Shown here in pieces: positions 46,795 to 59,129 of a DNA stretch of 64,000 bases (positions are counted from its first letter, which is position 1; each line of letters opens with the position of its first letter). Source of the stretch: Isoetes taiwanensis. Its lineage: Eukaryota; Streptophyta; Lycopodiopsida; Isoetales; Isoetaceae. A program made the translations under genes and the position numbers. The DNA is taken from assembly GCA_021234155.1 (NCBI GenBank), contig JAJEKV010000026.1, forward strand, positions 18,518,167 through 18,582,166, given 5' to 3'. The notes under the pieces were generated by a model. It saw only the letters and a program-made list of their open reading frames with translations, made no database searches and was not told the DNA's origin.

Positions 46795-49291
46795 TTATAA
46801 TTCTGAAGCTACACCTAAAGTACTTCTATTTCTATGCTGCTGAAACCTTTCTATACATAATGGCTTTGTCAGCATATCTGCAGGCAGCTCATCTATGGGA
46901 ATGTATTCCATAAGGATCGATCCATCCACTACCTTCTCCCTTGTGAAATGATGGTGAATTGATATGTGTTTGGACCTCCTATGATGAATAGGACTTTCTG
47001 TCATTGCAATGCTGTTTTTGTTATCATTATACACCACTGTAGGTATGGTCTGATCATATCCTATCTCTGTCATAAATTATCTTAGCCATATTGTCTCCCT
47101 AACTATAGCCGAAGTTGCTACACATGAAGACAATGCCACTGAAGTTTGCTTGGAAATCGTCCAAGTAATTGCAGCATAATCGAAAAACCTGTGGTCGATC
47201 TTCTAGAATACTGATTATCAGCCCAATCTGCATCTATAAATGATACTAACGTGACAGCCTGGTAATTTGAATCTAGTCCATATCTCGGTCCTAAATTCGA
47301 AGTACCCTACAAGTACCTGATGATTCTCTTGACCGCTTTCCAATGAGTCAATCCTGGATTTTGTATAAATCGACTTACTGCTCCAACTGCTTGAGCAAGA
47401 TCAGATCTTCACATGCATAAGACACCCTACGACATTCCTATATGGAATTCGATCCATCTCTAGTTGTTCCTTTCTTGTCTGTGGCTCCATTGCTTTGCTA
47501 AGTTCCAGATTTGATGATGCTGGAGTCTCCTTCATTCCAAATTTGCTACATAGCTTTGTAATAGCAGATTGTGGGGTTCTACTGTCTCCATCTCTTTTAA
47601 CATGTAATACTAAGCACGTTTGAGTTTCTCTCCAGATCTGTCATGCGAAATTCAGACTTCAACACATGTTTGGTTGAATTAATTTCCTTCATGCCTTTGC
47701 GGACAATGATGAGATCATCAACATAAACAATGACCCGTAATATTTTTTGGTCAATCCATCTAATATACACGTTCCATTATGTCACGCCATCTAGCAAACC
47801 GTGATTGTTGCAAAAATTGATCAATTCTCTTGTACCACATTCTTGGGCTCTATTTTAATCCACAAAGTGCTCAATTGAGCCTGCATACTTTACCCTTTTC
47901 TTGATCAAAACCTTCAGGCTGATACATATATATTTCCTCATCTAAATATCCATTTAAGAACGCTGATTTCACATCCATCTGATGTATCTCAAGATCCTCT
48001 TTTGCTGCAATTGCCAAGATTGCTCTAATTGAAGTCATTTTTGCCACGTGTGAAAAAGTCTAATCAAAGTCTACACCTTGTCGCTACTAAAAACCTTGAA
48101 CTATGCACTATATCTTTCAATTGAACCGGCCACTTGCTTGGTTTAATTTTTAAAACACATTTGCATCCCAACGCCTTCTTCCCTTTGGTATTCTACAAGA
48201 TCCCATGCATTGGTTATCGGTGATGGCCTCTATTTCCTCTTGCATGGCTTTAAGACACTGCTCCAATTCTGTCCCAGCCATGGCCTCCTTTATCGATGGG
48301 GTTCTAACAATTTTGCCTTAAAACATTCTCATGCGCAGTTCTCTTCCATATTTGTGTCTCACCAAGTGCCATGAACACTTTTGAAGTATTGTTCATACCT
48401 TCGAGCTTGTACTAATGCTGCTGATCCCTCTGATTTCTTCCACTATAGCCATCTTGCTATTGGATGATGCCCTCTAGCACTTCTGCATAGCTACCTGTCA
48501 TGCCCTTGAATCTGACTCCCATAAAGATTGTCTGGGCTCCTATGGTTCTATATGCTCCCCTTGAGTTCCCTGTGGTATTTCTGTTAAAGCATGCCCTTCT
48601 TGAAGTTCCCTGGCATTATGGCGCTCACTTTCATCTTGAATCTCCAGCAGCAGCTTAGTATGTTCCTAAAAACAATCAATAACTTGTAATTCATGAGGGA
48701 CAGTTTTACCTCAGATTCAATGAAGACAAGAATCAGAGCCTTTTTTCCGGCCCGCATAATAACCCACAAAAATGCACTTTCTGGCACGATCATCAAGCTT
48801 GTGTTTTCTGAGGTCTTTCGGTTTGAAAGCCTAGGCCACACACCCAAACACTTTAAAATGAGATACATCTGGTTTTTGCCCACTCCATAATTCTTCCAGA
48901 GTTACACGAATTAAGGTCTTTTTGGTATAGTCATCTACAATTACCAGAAGATATTCAGCATTTCCAAATGTGGGAATAGGCATTCTCCCACTCAGGTCCG
49001 TGTGTATCAACTCCAAAGGTCTTGTAGCTCTTGTGCCTTTCCTTTTGATTTTCTTCTGCTGCAACTTGCTAACAATACACCCTTCACATATGCCTACATT
49101 TCCTTGAGAAGAAATCTCCATCCTATAACCATGCTACCCTTTTGTAATTGATGTAATCTGACCTGATTGATGTGCCCAAAGCGCCGATGCCACAATTGAA
49201 TGTCTTTGTCTAGTCCAGCAGCTACTAGTGCATGAATTTCTTCATGTTCACCTTCAATCTTTATTATAATGTTTTGGCGTGTGTCTTCCAT
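46795..49291 (-). pseudogene. Ty1/copia Pol, minus strand, internally deleted
   Basis: Domains in order along the minus strand: GAG-pre-integrase with QLWHRRFGHINQVRLHQL (49,100-49,200); integrase start with CEGCIVSKLQQKKIKRKG, LIHTDLSG and LLVIVDDYTKKT (48,890-49,080); and integrase end DVSHFKVFGCVA (48,831-48,870). The reverse transcriptase has a YVDD catalytic motif at about 47,714-47,725. RNase H at the end has VVYNDNKNSIAMTESPIHH, RSKHISIHHHFTREKV and ADMLTKPL (46,820-47,070). Between VDDYTKKT and the integrase end roughly 100 residues are missing, including the catalytic glutamate. Several frameshifts occur in RT. Gag and the 5' LTR are lost at 49,291. Confidence 0.8.
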
Positions 49292-49462
49292 GGAGACCTA
49301 ATTTCGACGGCCCGGATTTAATCAAATCGATGGAAGATATGGTGCCACGTAAGAAGCCTTTTTAGTTTCTGTCTAGGGTATCGACGGCAGCTATGGCGAC
49401 TTCGAGCATGGCGGGCTACCTGCTTTCAAGCAAGATGCAAACAGATGCAAGGTGCAAACAGA
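49292..49462. other. Junction next to the truncated copia
   Basis: GACCTAATTTCGACGGCCCGG at 49,293 resembles the subterminal CCTAATTTGGGCGGTCCAG of the Helitron start at 12,183, but the TC...TATAAAG end is missing. Confidence 0.3.
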
Positions 49463-49860
49463 TGCAAGGTGCTTGAGCTTCAGATTAGAGCAAGCTTTGG
49501 CGGTACCTGGCAAAAAAGGCAAGATCGCGGAATGTGATAATCGATCCATGCATGCATGTGTTCCATGCATGTGTTTCAAATGCGGATCCATGCAAAGATG
49601 TGTCCCGCCTTTGCAAAATCGCGGGCTGAAAATCGTGGTAGTGCGGTGGTCTTGCATTCCAATAAAGCTTCAGATTAGAGCAAGGCAAGCTTCAGATTAG
49701 AGCAAGCTTTGGCAGTGCCTGGCTAAAAAGGACAAGATTGTGAACATGATAATTGATCCCAAATGCGGATCCATGCAAAGACATGTGTTCCGCCTTTGCA
49801 AAATCGTGGGTGGAAATCGGTAATGCAGGTGTTGCATTCCAACATGTTTTTTCTATGGCC
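49463..49860 (+). repeat. ~200-bp tandem duplication
   Basis: TTCAGATTAGAGCAAGCTTT, GCGGATCCATGCAAAGA and GCCTTTGCAAAATCG occur in order in two units starting at about 49,470 and 49,690. A short partial unit lies at 49,668. Confidence 0.75.
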
Positions 49861-50256
49861 CGACCGGCAAAAACCCAGAGCTCAAAGATTTCGCATGTAG
49901 ATTATCCGCCCATCGAAAAAACAGTTTGCCGATCAAGTTCTATTTATTCTTTTGCTTAAAGCCACAACTCTTTTGCTTAAAGCCACAGAAATGTCAACAA
50001 TGCTGAATCTATGTGCAGCTATATAAAGATAGAGCAAAATCCTGATAGGGATCAACTGCAACAATATGTTAAAGATCAATGACACTATGGATGGCAAGGA
50101 CGACTCTATTCAGGTTTTTGAATACATTCCAATTTTATATAGAATCATTTTGTTGCATATGATGGGATATGATTTATATGTGAATAGTCTACCTCTGTTT
50201 GTGCTATGCTGGTATGAGGATGGACATATATGCTTGCTTATGTTCTTATAGAATAA

Positions 50257-50290
50257 CTAGTAATGGTACCCAGCCTTGCTGGGCATAAAT
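50257..50290 (-). mobile_element. Helitron 3' end, minus strand
   Basis: Minus strand: hairpin TGCCCAGCAAGGCTGGGTA, CCATTA, CTAG|T at 50,257, with A on the plus-strand flank as expected. Polypyrimidine begins about 45 bp inside. A compatible 5' end is 57,121, giving about 6.9 kb that would span the left border of duplication copy 2. Confidence 0.65.
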
Positions 50291-50309
50291 TAGGAACCTT
50301 TAATTTCTT

Positions 50310-50998
50310 TCTTTTTTTATTCTCCCTTTTTTTTTTTTTTTCTAACCCCTTCTCCCTCCCTTTGCCTTCCCCTTTCCCTTCCCCTTTTTTTTCTTCTTTT
50401 TCTTATCAGTTTTTTTCCTTCCTTTTTTATCTTTCCCGCTTCTTCCCATTTTTCCACTACTTTTTCCCTTTCCTTTTCCCCTTCCTCTTCCTTTTCTCTT
50501 TCCCTGCTTCTCATGCATTTTTTTTCGCTCTCTTTTGCTTACCTTTTCATATGCCCTTTTCTTCCTTTCCCCACCCTCTTCCTCTTGATCACGTGCCTTT
50601 TCCCCATCACTTTTCCCATTTCTCTCCCCTTTTCCTCATGCTCTTTTGCTTTCCTTCTCCTTTTTCCGCTTTCCTTTTCCTTTCAACTTTCCATTCCCTT
50701 TTTTTCCTTTCCCCTCGCCTATTCTATTCTTTTTCTATTTCCTTTTATCTTTCCCTTTTTTCCTTTTCTCCTTCTCTTTCTTTTTTCCTCTTACCTTTTT
50801 TTTTATTCCTTTTCCTTTTCCCTTTCCCCTTTCATCGCTTTTTTCCTTTTCCCTTCCCTTTTTCCTTTTCCCTTTTTCCCCTTTCCTTTCATCGCTTTTC
50901 CTTTTCCCTTCCCTCTCTTCCTTTCCCTTTTCCTTTTTCCCTTTCATCGCTTTTTTTTTTTCCCTTCCCCTCTTCCTTTTCCCTTTTCCTTTTGGGTG
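50310..50998 (-). repeat. Polypyrimidine tract (minus-strand polypurine minisatellite)
   Basis: About 690 bp of almost pure C and T. The right half, read on the minus strand, has the GCGATGAAAGG punctuation of 37,026-37,476. Long frames (for example 266 codons) are low-complexity artefacts. Confidence 0.9.
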
Positions 50999-51309
50999 AA
51001 AGTATGCTAGTGGGTATCAAAAGACAAGCGTCCGAAAGCATGCTTTCCGGACGATGCTTATAGCGGTTTTTGCCCGCTTAAAGCACCCCGCTTTTGCTTA
51101 ATCCTGGGTGCTGATAGGTGTAATCGCATTATTTTTTTTTTTACGCCTTCATATAATGACACCCGCCCACCTCACCTAACTTAACCATTAGGAAAATGAT
51201 TATGGATTGGCTGGATTTTCGCCAGTGGTGTGTGGTAGTACGCTAAAATTGGATTACTCTTGCCATGGCCCGCGAAAAATTCCCTCCCTCCAATTCACTT
51301 ATAGCAATA
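50999..51309. other. Left flank of duplication copy 2
   Basis: Contains the palindrome CCGAAAGCATGCTTTCCGG at about 51,031. It has no match to the left flank of copy 1, so the homology starts sharply at about 51,310. Confidence 0.5.
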
Positions 51310-53149
51310 CGTATGATAGTCAATGTTCTTCCCGCATAATGAATATGACTTCCATGAAACGGCAGGGCTTGACGCCTGCTCTTAATAGATACCAACGCAG
51401 CCCTCCGCTTGTACGATCACTTTAGAAGTTTTTTCAACACATGGATTTGATAGTGGTCTTCAGTTTAATAGCTTTGCTCGCGGCGCCTTCTCGGAACGAG
51501 ATGGACCAATGCTAAGTCCGGATGGGGACATTGTGGCTCATTTGGGGGGTTCCTCCTGCACTTTGTAATAAGTTAGTAAACTGCTTTAATAGACGAATTT
51601 CCAAAATTTTGTAAAATGCTTGTTAAACCCGCAAATTGCAGGATATTTTCCTAAAACCGGAGTAGCAACAAAGGGCCTGTGACGGCCGCCACAAAATTCA
51701 CTGAGGCCCTGGGATATGCAGCCTAAGACGTTAGAGTTTTTTCTAACACATGATTTGGTGGTCTATGTCACAACCCCGCAGTTTTTGTGAACTGAGGATA
51801 CCAATGTTAATTCTAATGAGATATGTAGAAAGATCACACGCTTAACTGGATTTGTTGTTGTTGCTTACTCTACCGCCAATTGGGAAATAGTCAACATGAA
51901 GGTAAAATATAGATAGATAAGACCACTGCATATATGAATGCAGAGATGTTACATCGCACGCCCATGCACTATTCTAGGCAACCAACCACAATGTAACAAT
52001 GAAAGATATTGCACAATGGATCCTCGTATGATTTTATCTAACGCTATGGCCAATTTGAGGAATGAATTTGTTTTTATCCAATTTGAGGAATACTGTCCCA
52101 TAGTGAATGTAGTCCTCCCGAATGTCTTCAGACAGAATGATCAATTGAATAGTGTCTTTCTATGGATTCTCACCCACCCAAAGGACGTGGTTCTCGCAAA
52201 GGAGCTTGCACTAACCGCATAACCCACTTTTACATGCCAGTCAGCTGTAACATCATTCATTTACATGCCAGCGTCACAGTAACATCATTCATTACAAAAA
52301 GTCTTGATCAATACATGCAACCGGAATATTTAATACAGTTAGTTTTGTACTATGCCATCATCATTAATCGCGCCTATTATTGTTGCTATTTAGTTGCTGG
52401 AAATCAACACCTTCAAAATGTGTTCTTCATTGTGGTAATGTATTTCAAGCATATTTGGTAAAGGGTGTCATTTAATGTATTGTAACATTGTAGCAAGAGT
52501 CTTGAGGTGGAAAAATTATATCAATGGACAATGATTATCTTCTTCATCTAGCTTTCAAATTCTTCATCTTAGCTTTGCAAATTTTTACATTAAGGGTTAA
52601 CTTCATCTAGTGTATATCCTTAACTATGATTGTTGCTAAATATATAGCAATTCAAGTCATTGCGCATAATTGCAAAATCAATTCACGAATCGACAAGCAA
52701 CCTAACTTTTGGTAAGGGAGTTGAACTCATACTTACTGAATGTACAGTGATAAAATGATGACAGTGGATTGAAGATTTTCATGACTAAATCATTTGGTTA
52801 TTTGGATAGCGAGTTTTACCATGACCAAATCACTTACAACCAATGTGTTAGGGTTTGAAAATGCTGACGAGTAGAAAATATCATGGGTTTAAGATGATTT
52901 TCTTCAACGAAATCGCTAGTAAGATCTAGGAACGAGAAGTCCGGTGCCATGCCAACTTATTCATCATCAAACCCATTTGAACATGGTGGCTCATGATAAG
53001 ATATTTTGTACTACAACAAACAATGTTCTTCCTCCTTATTGTATTGTCGTTGCACCTAAAGGCTTTGAATTGTGACTTTTCTAAAGGCATTTCTAATAGT
53101 ACACACTGCATAAATAAAGAGAATGGACATGATCCAAATTTATTGTATA

Positions 53150-53725
53150 ATGGAAAGAGAAAAGAAAAGAAAGGGAAGAGAAAGAGGAAAAAGAAAAGGG
53201 CGAGGAAAGGATGAAAAGGAAGGAAAAGGAAAAGGAGATGAAGTGAAGGAAAGGAAAATGGTACAAGAAAAAGGGAAAGAGAAATGGAAATGGAGGGCAA
53301 GGGATAAAGGGAAGAGGTGCTAAAATGAAGAAAAGGGGTACAAGGAAAGACGTAGAAAAAGGAAACAAAAAAAAAAAGGGCATAGAAAAGAGAAAGGGAG
53401 AAAAGAGTAGTGAAAAGGAAGAGAAAAGGGAAAGGGAAAAAGGCCTGGAAAATTATTAGGAAGAAATGGAAAGACCGGAAAAGGGAAGGAAAAAGTCCAC
53501 CAAAAAGGGAAAGAAAAATGAAAAGGGGAAAGGGAAGGGAATGGAATGGAAGGAGGGAAAGAGGATTAAAAACGTAAAAAGCGCGTAAGGAAAAGAAGAC
53601 GGTAAGGAAAAAAGGAAAAAAAGGAAAAGAAAGGAAAAAAGGAAAAGGAAAAGGAAAAGAAAAGAAAGTAAGAGAATGAAAAGGAAACAGGATATAACAA
53701 AAGATAAAGGAAAGGGGAAGGGTGT
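53150..53725 (+). repeat. Polypurine tract, copy 2
   Basis: Counterpart of 27,998-28,560, with many length differences in A and G runs. Confidence 0.9.
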
Positions 53726-53841
53726 CGTCATATAAAACCTATTATAGCCCAAAAGAATGTTGACTTGGTTTTTATTATATTAAATTTATGAAAAGGATCT
53801 GAGATGAACATTGTTTCGGCCCACCCGCCTCTAATTCTATA

Positions 53842-53863
53842 CAACGCTCGGTACCATTACTAG
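53842..53863 (+). mobile_element. Helitron 3' end, copy 2
   Basis: Counterpart of 28,725: ACAACGCTCGGTACCATTA then CTAG|T. The left hairpin arm is replaced by unrelated bases. Confidence 0.5.
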
Positions 53864-55319
53864 TAGCATATATAATGAGATTAGTTCGTGATATTGCTGT
53901 TGCAAATTGAGTTGGAACAAACATAAAGTTGTTAGATTGATGTGATTGATTACAAGTAATCTTAAAAGTAAGCTGTAAGGTGGATATATTTTCGAATTGG
54001 TTCATGTGTCCTGTTAGTCATAAAAGTACTAGTTTATGCTTGCAAAGATGCCAATTTCCTCGACTATCACAGCTCATGGCCGGTGGGACTATTTAGACCG
54101 TGTATAAGATATTGTGTGATATCTTTAGTCTATAGGTGCAATGGAGATGTATTGAACCGAGATTTCATTCAAATCATACATGCATAACACGAGTCACCTT
54201 TTTAAAGAAGCAATCAATTCTTAACCGCAAATTCTCCTGGGCGGTCAATGGTCGCTAGGGTGGGGCCAAGGGCGCCGCAAGGAGAAAATGCTTGCCGAGC
54301 AATCGCAGTGCAATCCCTAGTTGTACTGGCAGCCTAGTGAAATATGTGATGTGGATCAAGAGACAAAGTTTCTAGAGAGATGCAAGGGTTGCATTACTTT
54401 GGCGTTATATGCTCAGATCTCTTCCTCAAACTTCCTAGTGTTTGCTGATTGTTTGATCAATACAATGTGAGGGGAGGGGTGCCTATGATGAAATTGAAAG
54501 GAAAACAAACTTTATTACGAAGGGTTTAACTTTTAACCTCCCTTTGACATTACTCGGGGTCTTCATTTTATGACAAATTTAACATTGCTACTATTGTATG
54601 TTAAGAGGCTAATTTTAATCCAATAAGTTCTTCAACGATTCATTAATCGCCCATCAAATGCCCATATGGACCTTTAATAGCCCGCCTACTTTGGTGAGAT
54701 GACAATATTTTAACAACAATTAATATACTATTAAGTGCCCATCATGCCCATATGGACCTTTAATGGCCCTTGCTCGCGTGAGGTGACAACAGTTCAACAA
54801 CAACGGATGAGGTAATAATTTAACAACAATTTTGTAGAAAAATCATCAACATGTAATTTGAACTCCTTGATAACATTTGCTATTGGTCCAATACGAATTT
54901 TAATCAACACTGTTGAAAATAAATTTTTATTTGAATATGGCTCACAAAGATTTGCAACTTCATTTGACCTTCACGGTGATAGAGATCGTCACCTTTGAAT
55001 ATGCCCACAAAGATTTGCATTCTATTTGGACTCACTATGAGGAGTTCGTCACCAATCAATCGCTAGTGTGATGATGAACACAATCAGCAGTTGGGAGTGC
55101 TAGTATTCACATTTCAAGAAATATTTAATATGGCACTAATTATGCCCATGATCATCACTCAAAGAATGTACAATATATATATGTTATTTAATACGCCTAC
55201 GACGACATTTCAAAAACATTCATTTTGGATTTTTGCAACACTTCTAAGAAAAAATTACTTGCAGTGAGGTCTTCAATTGATTTTCCTTTTGCACAAGAAA
55301 AAAAGACAAAACAAAGAGA

Positions 55320-55986
55320 CTCAAAGTTCGTGAAACAAGATCTTTACAGCAGTATGAGGTACACTAAGGGAGATTGAAGATTCCGGTTCTCGTGAAGAGA
55401 CAGCTCATAACCTGGCCTTCTTTTGTCATATATATTGCCTCGAACCTCTATTGTTCGGAAGAAAACCCATATGGTTCCCAAAGCCAGCATAACTCCCGTT
55501 TATGAACCGTTTTCCAAACCAAAGTACATTCGAGAAGATTCAATGCGGAAGCAACGCTTAGTACCAAGAACGATGATAAGCCATCATCGCTGGGTGCATT
55601 TATTGCACCCTCCTACTTTATGAGTCGATGATTTAACCAGGTCCAAGAAATCAGAAAAGGAGGCCCGCTAATCAAATTTCCCTAAAGTCCGAGATTTTAA
55701 TAATTTGTGGAAAAACAGCTAGTACCATGCAGCAGGGTTGCTTTCCTAGGAGCACTGCCGAATCCAAGGTAACTCGCGGCAAGATGAGGATCTTTGCCCG
55801 TAGAACTAAAGGACACATGATTCAATGTATTTTCAGCACCACTATGAAGTTAGAGAAGGAGATATATTATCGCGATTTACCTCGACGAACCGGGAAGAGC
55901 GTGTGGAAGGAATTAGCTCAACTCAATCCCCGGGGCTTGAAGAATCCGCATCTTATATCCAAGTGAGGCTGAAGCTATGTAATTAA
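55320..55986 (+). pseudogene. LysM-protein fragment, copy 2
   Basis: Counterpart of 30,200-30,927. YEVREGDILS (from 55,843) and WKELAQLNP remain readable, but the frame is broken at more places and the YPSERLKL end is shortened. It adds no coding potential beyond copy 1. Confidence 0.6.
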
Positions 55987-57069
55987 TATATTCGAAAGCT
56001 GCATCAAAATGATTCTATGAAAAGCTCAACATGTAGTTTTCGCAATACATGCTTGCAAGAATATAGTATATATGTTTACATAATGAAGGAATCCAACATG
56101 CCAAAAATATGACTTTGAACTATGATTTGGGCCACTCACCCTCCGCTGGAGGGCAACCCTCCGTATGCAGCAATCTTGTTTATTATTCTTGGCCTGCCTT
56201 TATAGCAAGAAGGCATTAACTGCAACGCTCAAATCAGAAGGGTAATTTTACAAATTCTTGTCGACACTTGAATTTTCTTTGAACACTCCACGAATTGCCT
56301 TCTCGATGTTTACGCCCGGGAGGTTCCGTGCCCGTGTTCCCAATTTATGAATTTGCACAATTTCCAAGTCATAAAGCATGTGCAAAAGTATCCGTGCTTG
56401 CCTTTTGAAATCAAGCAAAGGCTATATGTGCCCAAAGATCAAAGCGTAGGTCGCTAAACTGTAAAAATAGCGGCAGTCAGAACAACCACAAAGAAACTCC
56501 AAGCTCGCTTATAGAAGAGGGTAACCCGCAGATAGATGGAGGAAACTTCCTCGCTATGGCTACTGCCTCACATCTCTCAAGACAAAACCTATTTACATGC
56601 TCCTTGCACACCTGTGACTATTAGAGCCGCCTTTTTCTTGAAGTAGATCCGAGGAAAGCCCAAGAATTTACTATAAAAATTTAGTACCTATGATTCTAGG
56701 CACTCATGAGATTACCACAGGAAAGAATCAAGAAAGAAGACCTTGCTTAGAGGAAGGACACATGAATCATATGGCAGTGCCACTTACGCTGTTTAAGAAG
56801 TTAAGCCATCCTCGCAAAACAAAGAGAGAGCTGAGGAGAGCAAAAGAATAGAGTGATCGGGAGAATGGGGATTTGTTAAACTACCATTGGCTGGGAGGGC
56901 TGGAGGAGGTTCGCCCTATCCACGAAAACAGAAGTCACTCACGCCTCTATAACCTCACGCCGACAAAGGGCGAAAAGGCCTAAGGGCTTAACCCCCCTTT
57001 TTTTTCCCTTTTAAATGCGGAAAAAATATTCTCAGTAGATTGGAGTTTCATCGGATCATCATCTCCTCT

Positions 57070-57121
57070 CCAAATTAGGGTATGGGTCCATTACTTGCAC
57101 TAAAACATTGTTAATATAAGA
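57070..57121 (-). mobile_element. Helitron 5' end, copy 2
   Basis: Minus strand: A|TCTTATATTAACAATG, then TTTTAGTGCAAGTAATGGACC. Counterpart of 31,990-32,041. Confidence 0.55.
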
Positions 57122-59129
57122 TGGTTGCTCACATTTTTCTTTAATGGTCAAAACCATTATACATTCTTCTAAGATCTATTCCTTCGTTTGCGCCAAAGTT
57201 GCCGCCTTTGTTAATGGTTCGCCAACAGTGGTGACACCACCATGGCAATGACTAGCGCAGCAGTTTAGCAACCCAATTGGCGATGTGTGCTAGCTCTTGT
57301 TGCCTATTCTACTCGATGGTGAGACACCCGACTCTGTGTGCTTACCTTTTTCCAAATGGTTTAATGAATGATCGTTTTATTGTCTCAACATTTTTACCCA
57401 TGGTGTTATACCTAATGCTTTAGAATCTATTTATCAATGCCCTTGGGCATAAAATCGACATCCTGCGGGTACCCCCAGCCTAAGGCATACCAAGATGCAC
57501 CATAACCTTAGAACTAGGAAATATATTATGCAAAGATTAATGTAATATACAATATCTCTGTACATGGCAAGCATTGCAAATTGTTTACCAGAATTTTGGG
57601 GTTGATCATATTCAACAAGTAAGCTCATATTATATCTAATGCATATCTATTATATTTTTAGAGAGTTCATTTTGGTGCGATAGAGCAAGCATCAAGACAT
57701 GAAAAACGTGTTGTGCACATCTAAATAGCATTACATGGTCCCAAGATCTCCTATGGGCCACCTTGGCACTCCTTATACAATTCACTATGATATACTACCA
57801 ACGGCAAAAATTAGAATTTCAACTTGCAGGCGCAAATTGACACATATAAATTCCTCTCCACTCCATGCAAGAAATTTTTAAGTAGCATAGCCATTTGTTA
57901 TGCACCACAATCATTCAATCTAACTACCAATCTTTTATGTCGCCACTCAACATTCTCGATTTCAAAGGAAAAAATGGCAAACCATGTCACCGTATAATTA
58001 TCAAGCTTTTGAATTTTTTCGAGATATTGCCATTTAAATTTTGAGATATCCAACAACAAAATGAGTTTGAGCAAATTCATATCCAATTCTACGTTGAGAT
58101 TTAATCATCTCTAACATGTCATTCTACCAATAAAGCAACCTATTATTCTCACAAAATCATAAAACACGCGATATTTTCCAAGGTGCCTATACCAATATTT
58201 TAAGTTATGACCCTAGGACACAAGTGGTTAATTACAACTTGGAATTTGACCATAGGTTGGCCATTTAATCTTGAAAATGTAAATCAAGCACCAAGCTGAT
58301 CTAGTTGAAGAAAATTCCTTTCGCGATAAATTATTGAAAATGAGTTTTGCCTTACACGTTGAATATCATCACTAATAATGCTCTATCTATTCAAACTTTG
58401 ATCCTCACAGTGCAACTATTACAAAACTGAAATTAATTTTAGTATTCCTTAAAAAACTAGGTATGGATTTCTTGGTTGAATTCGGATGAAACAACATTTC
58501 TCTACTTCTATAAGATCATCCATTGATGCACTACTCTAAACAATGATGATTTTAAAAATATTTACAACGGGTTTACGAGGCATTTCACCAAAGCTTGAGC
58601 GAGAGTTTGCCTCGGGGTAGGGTGTTATAAATGTTCTCACGCCCCTAAATAAGCACCTTTATCGAAAATAAACGACCAGTAATTCACCATAGGTATCAAA
58701 GCTCCCTCTACCGTCATGCTAGGGTTCGGGATCCTAAAATTTACAGAAAAGCTTAGGCTCCACGGCTTAAGTCTCAGGGAGTATGTTTGGTGACTATATC
58801 CTTCTTTCTAGACTTTGGATTGGAACAACAAGGTTTTTGTGTATTCATCTTTATCTCGTATAGAAAAAATCATTATAATGAAAAAAATCAAAAAAAATCC
58901 TTTTTATTAAAGACAGGTTTACATTATGTAAACATGAAGCAAACTGGACTTGACCCCGCCATGATTCACCTAAGTATAACTTTCAATTTTAGGGGTATCA
59001 CGCATTTTTAACTATTTTTTACGTGCAATATTTGCCATATATTAGCGTGTAGAAAGAGGTTTAATCAATTTTATGCCATTGATTTTTTATGAATTTTAAA
59101 CAGATAGTACAAAGGAACCATTTATGGTC

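Noticed and set aside
50263-51063. 266-codon plus-strand frame
   Set aside because: Same artefact over polypyrimidine DNA, running from a Helitron end into the tract.
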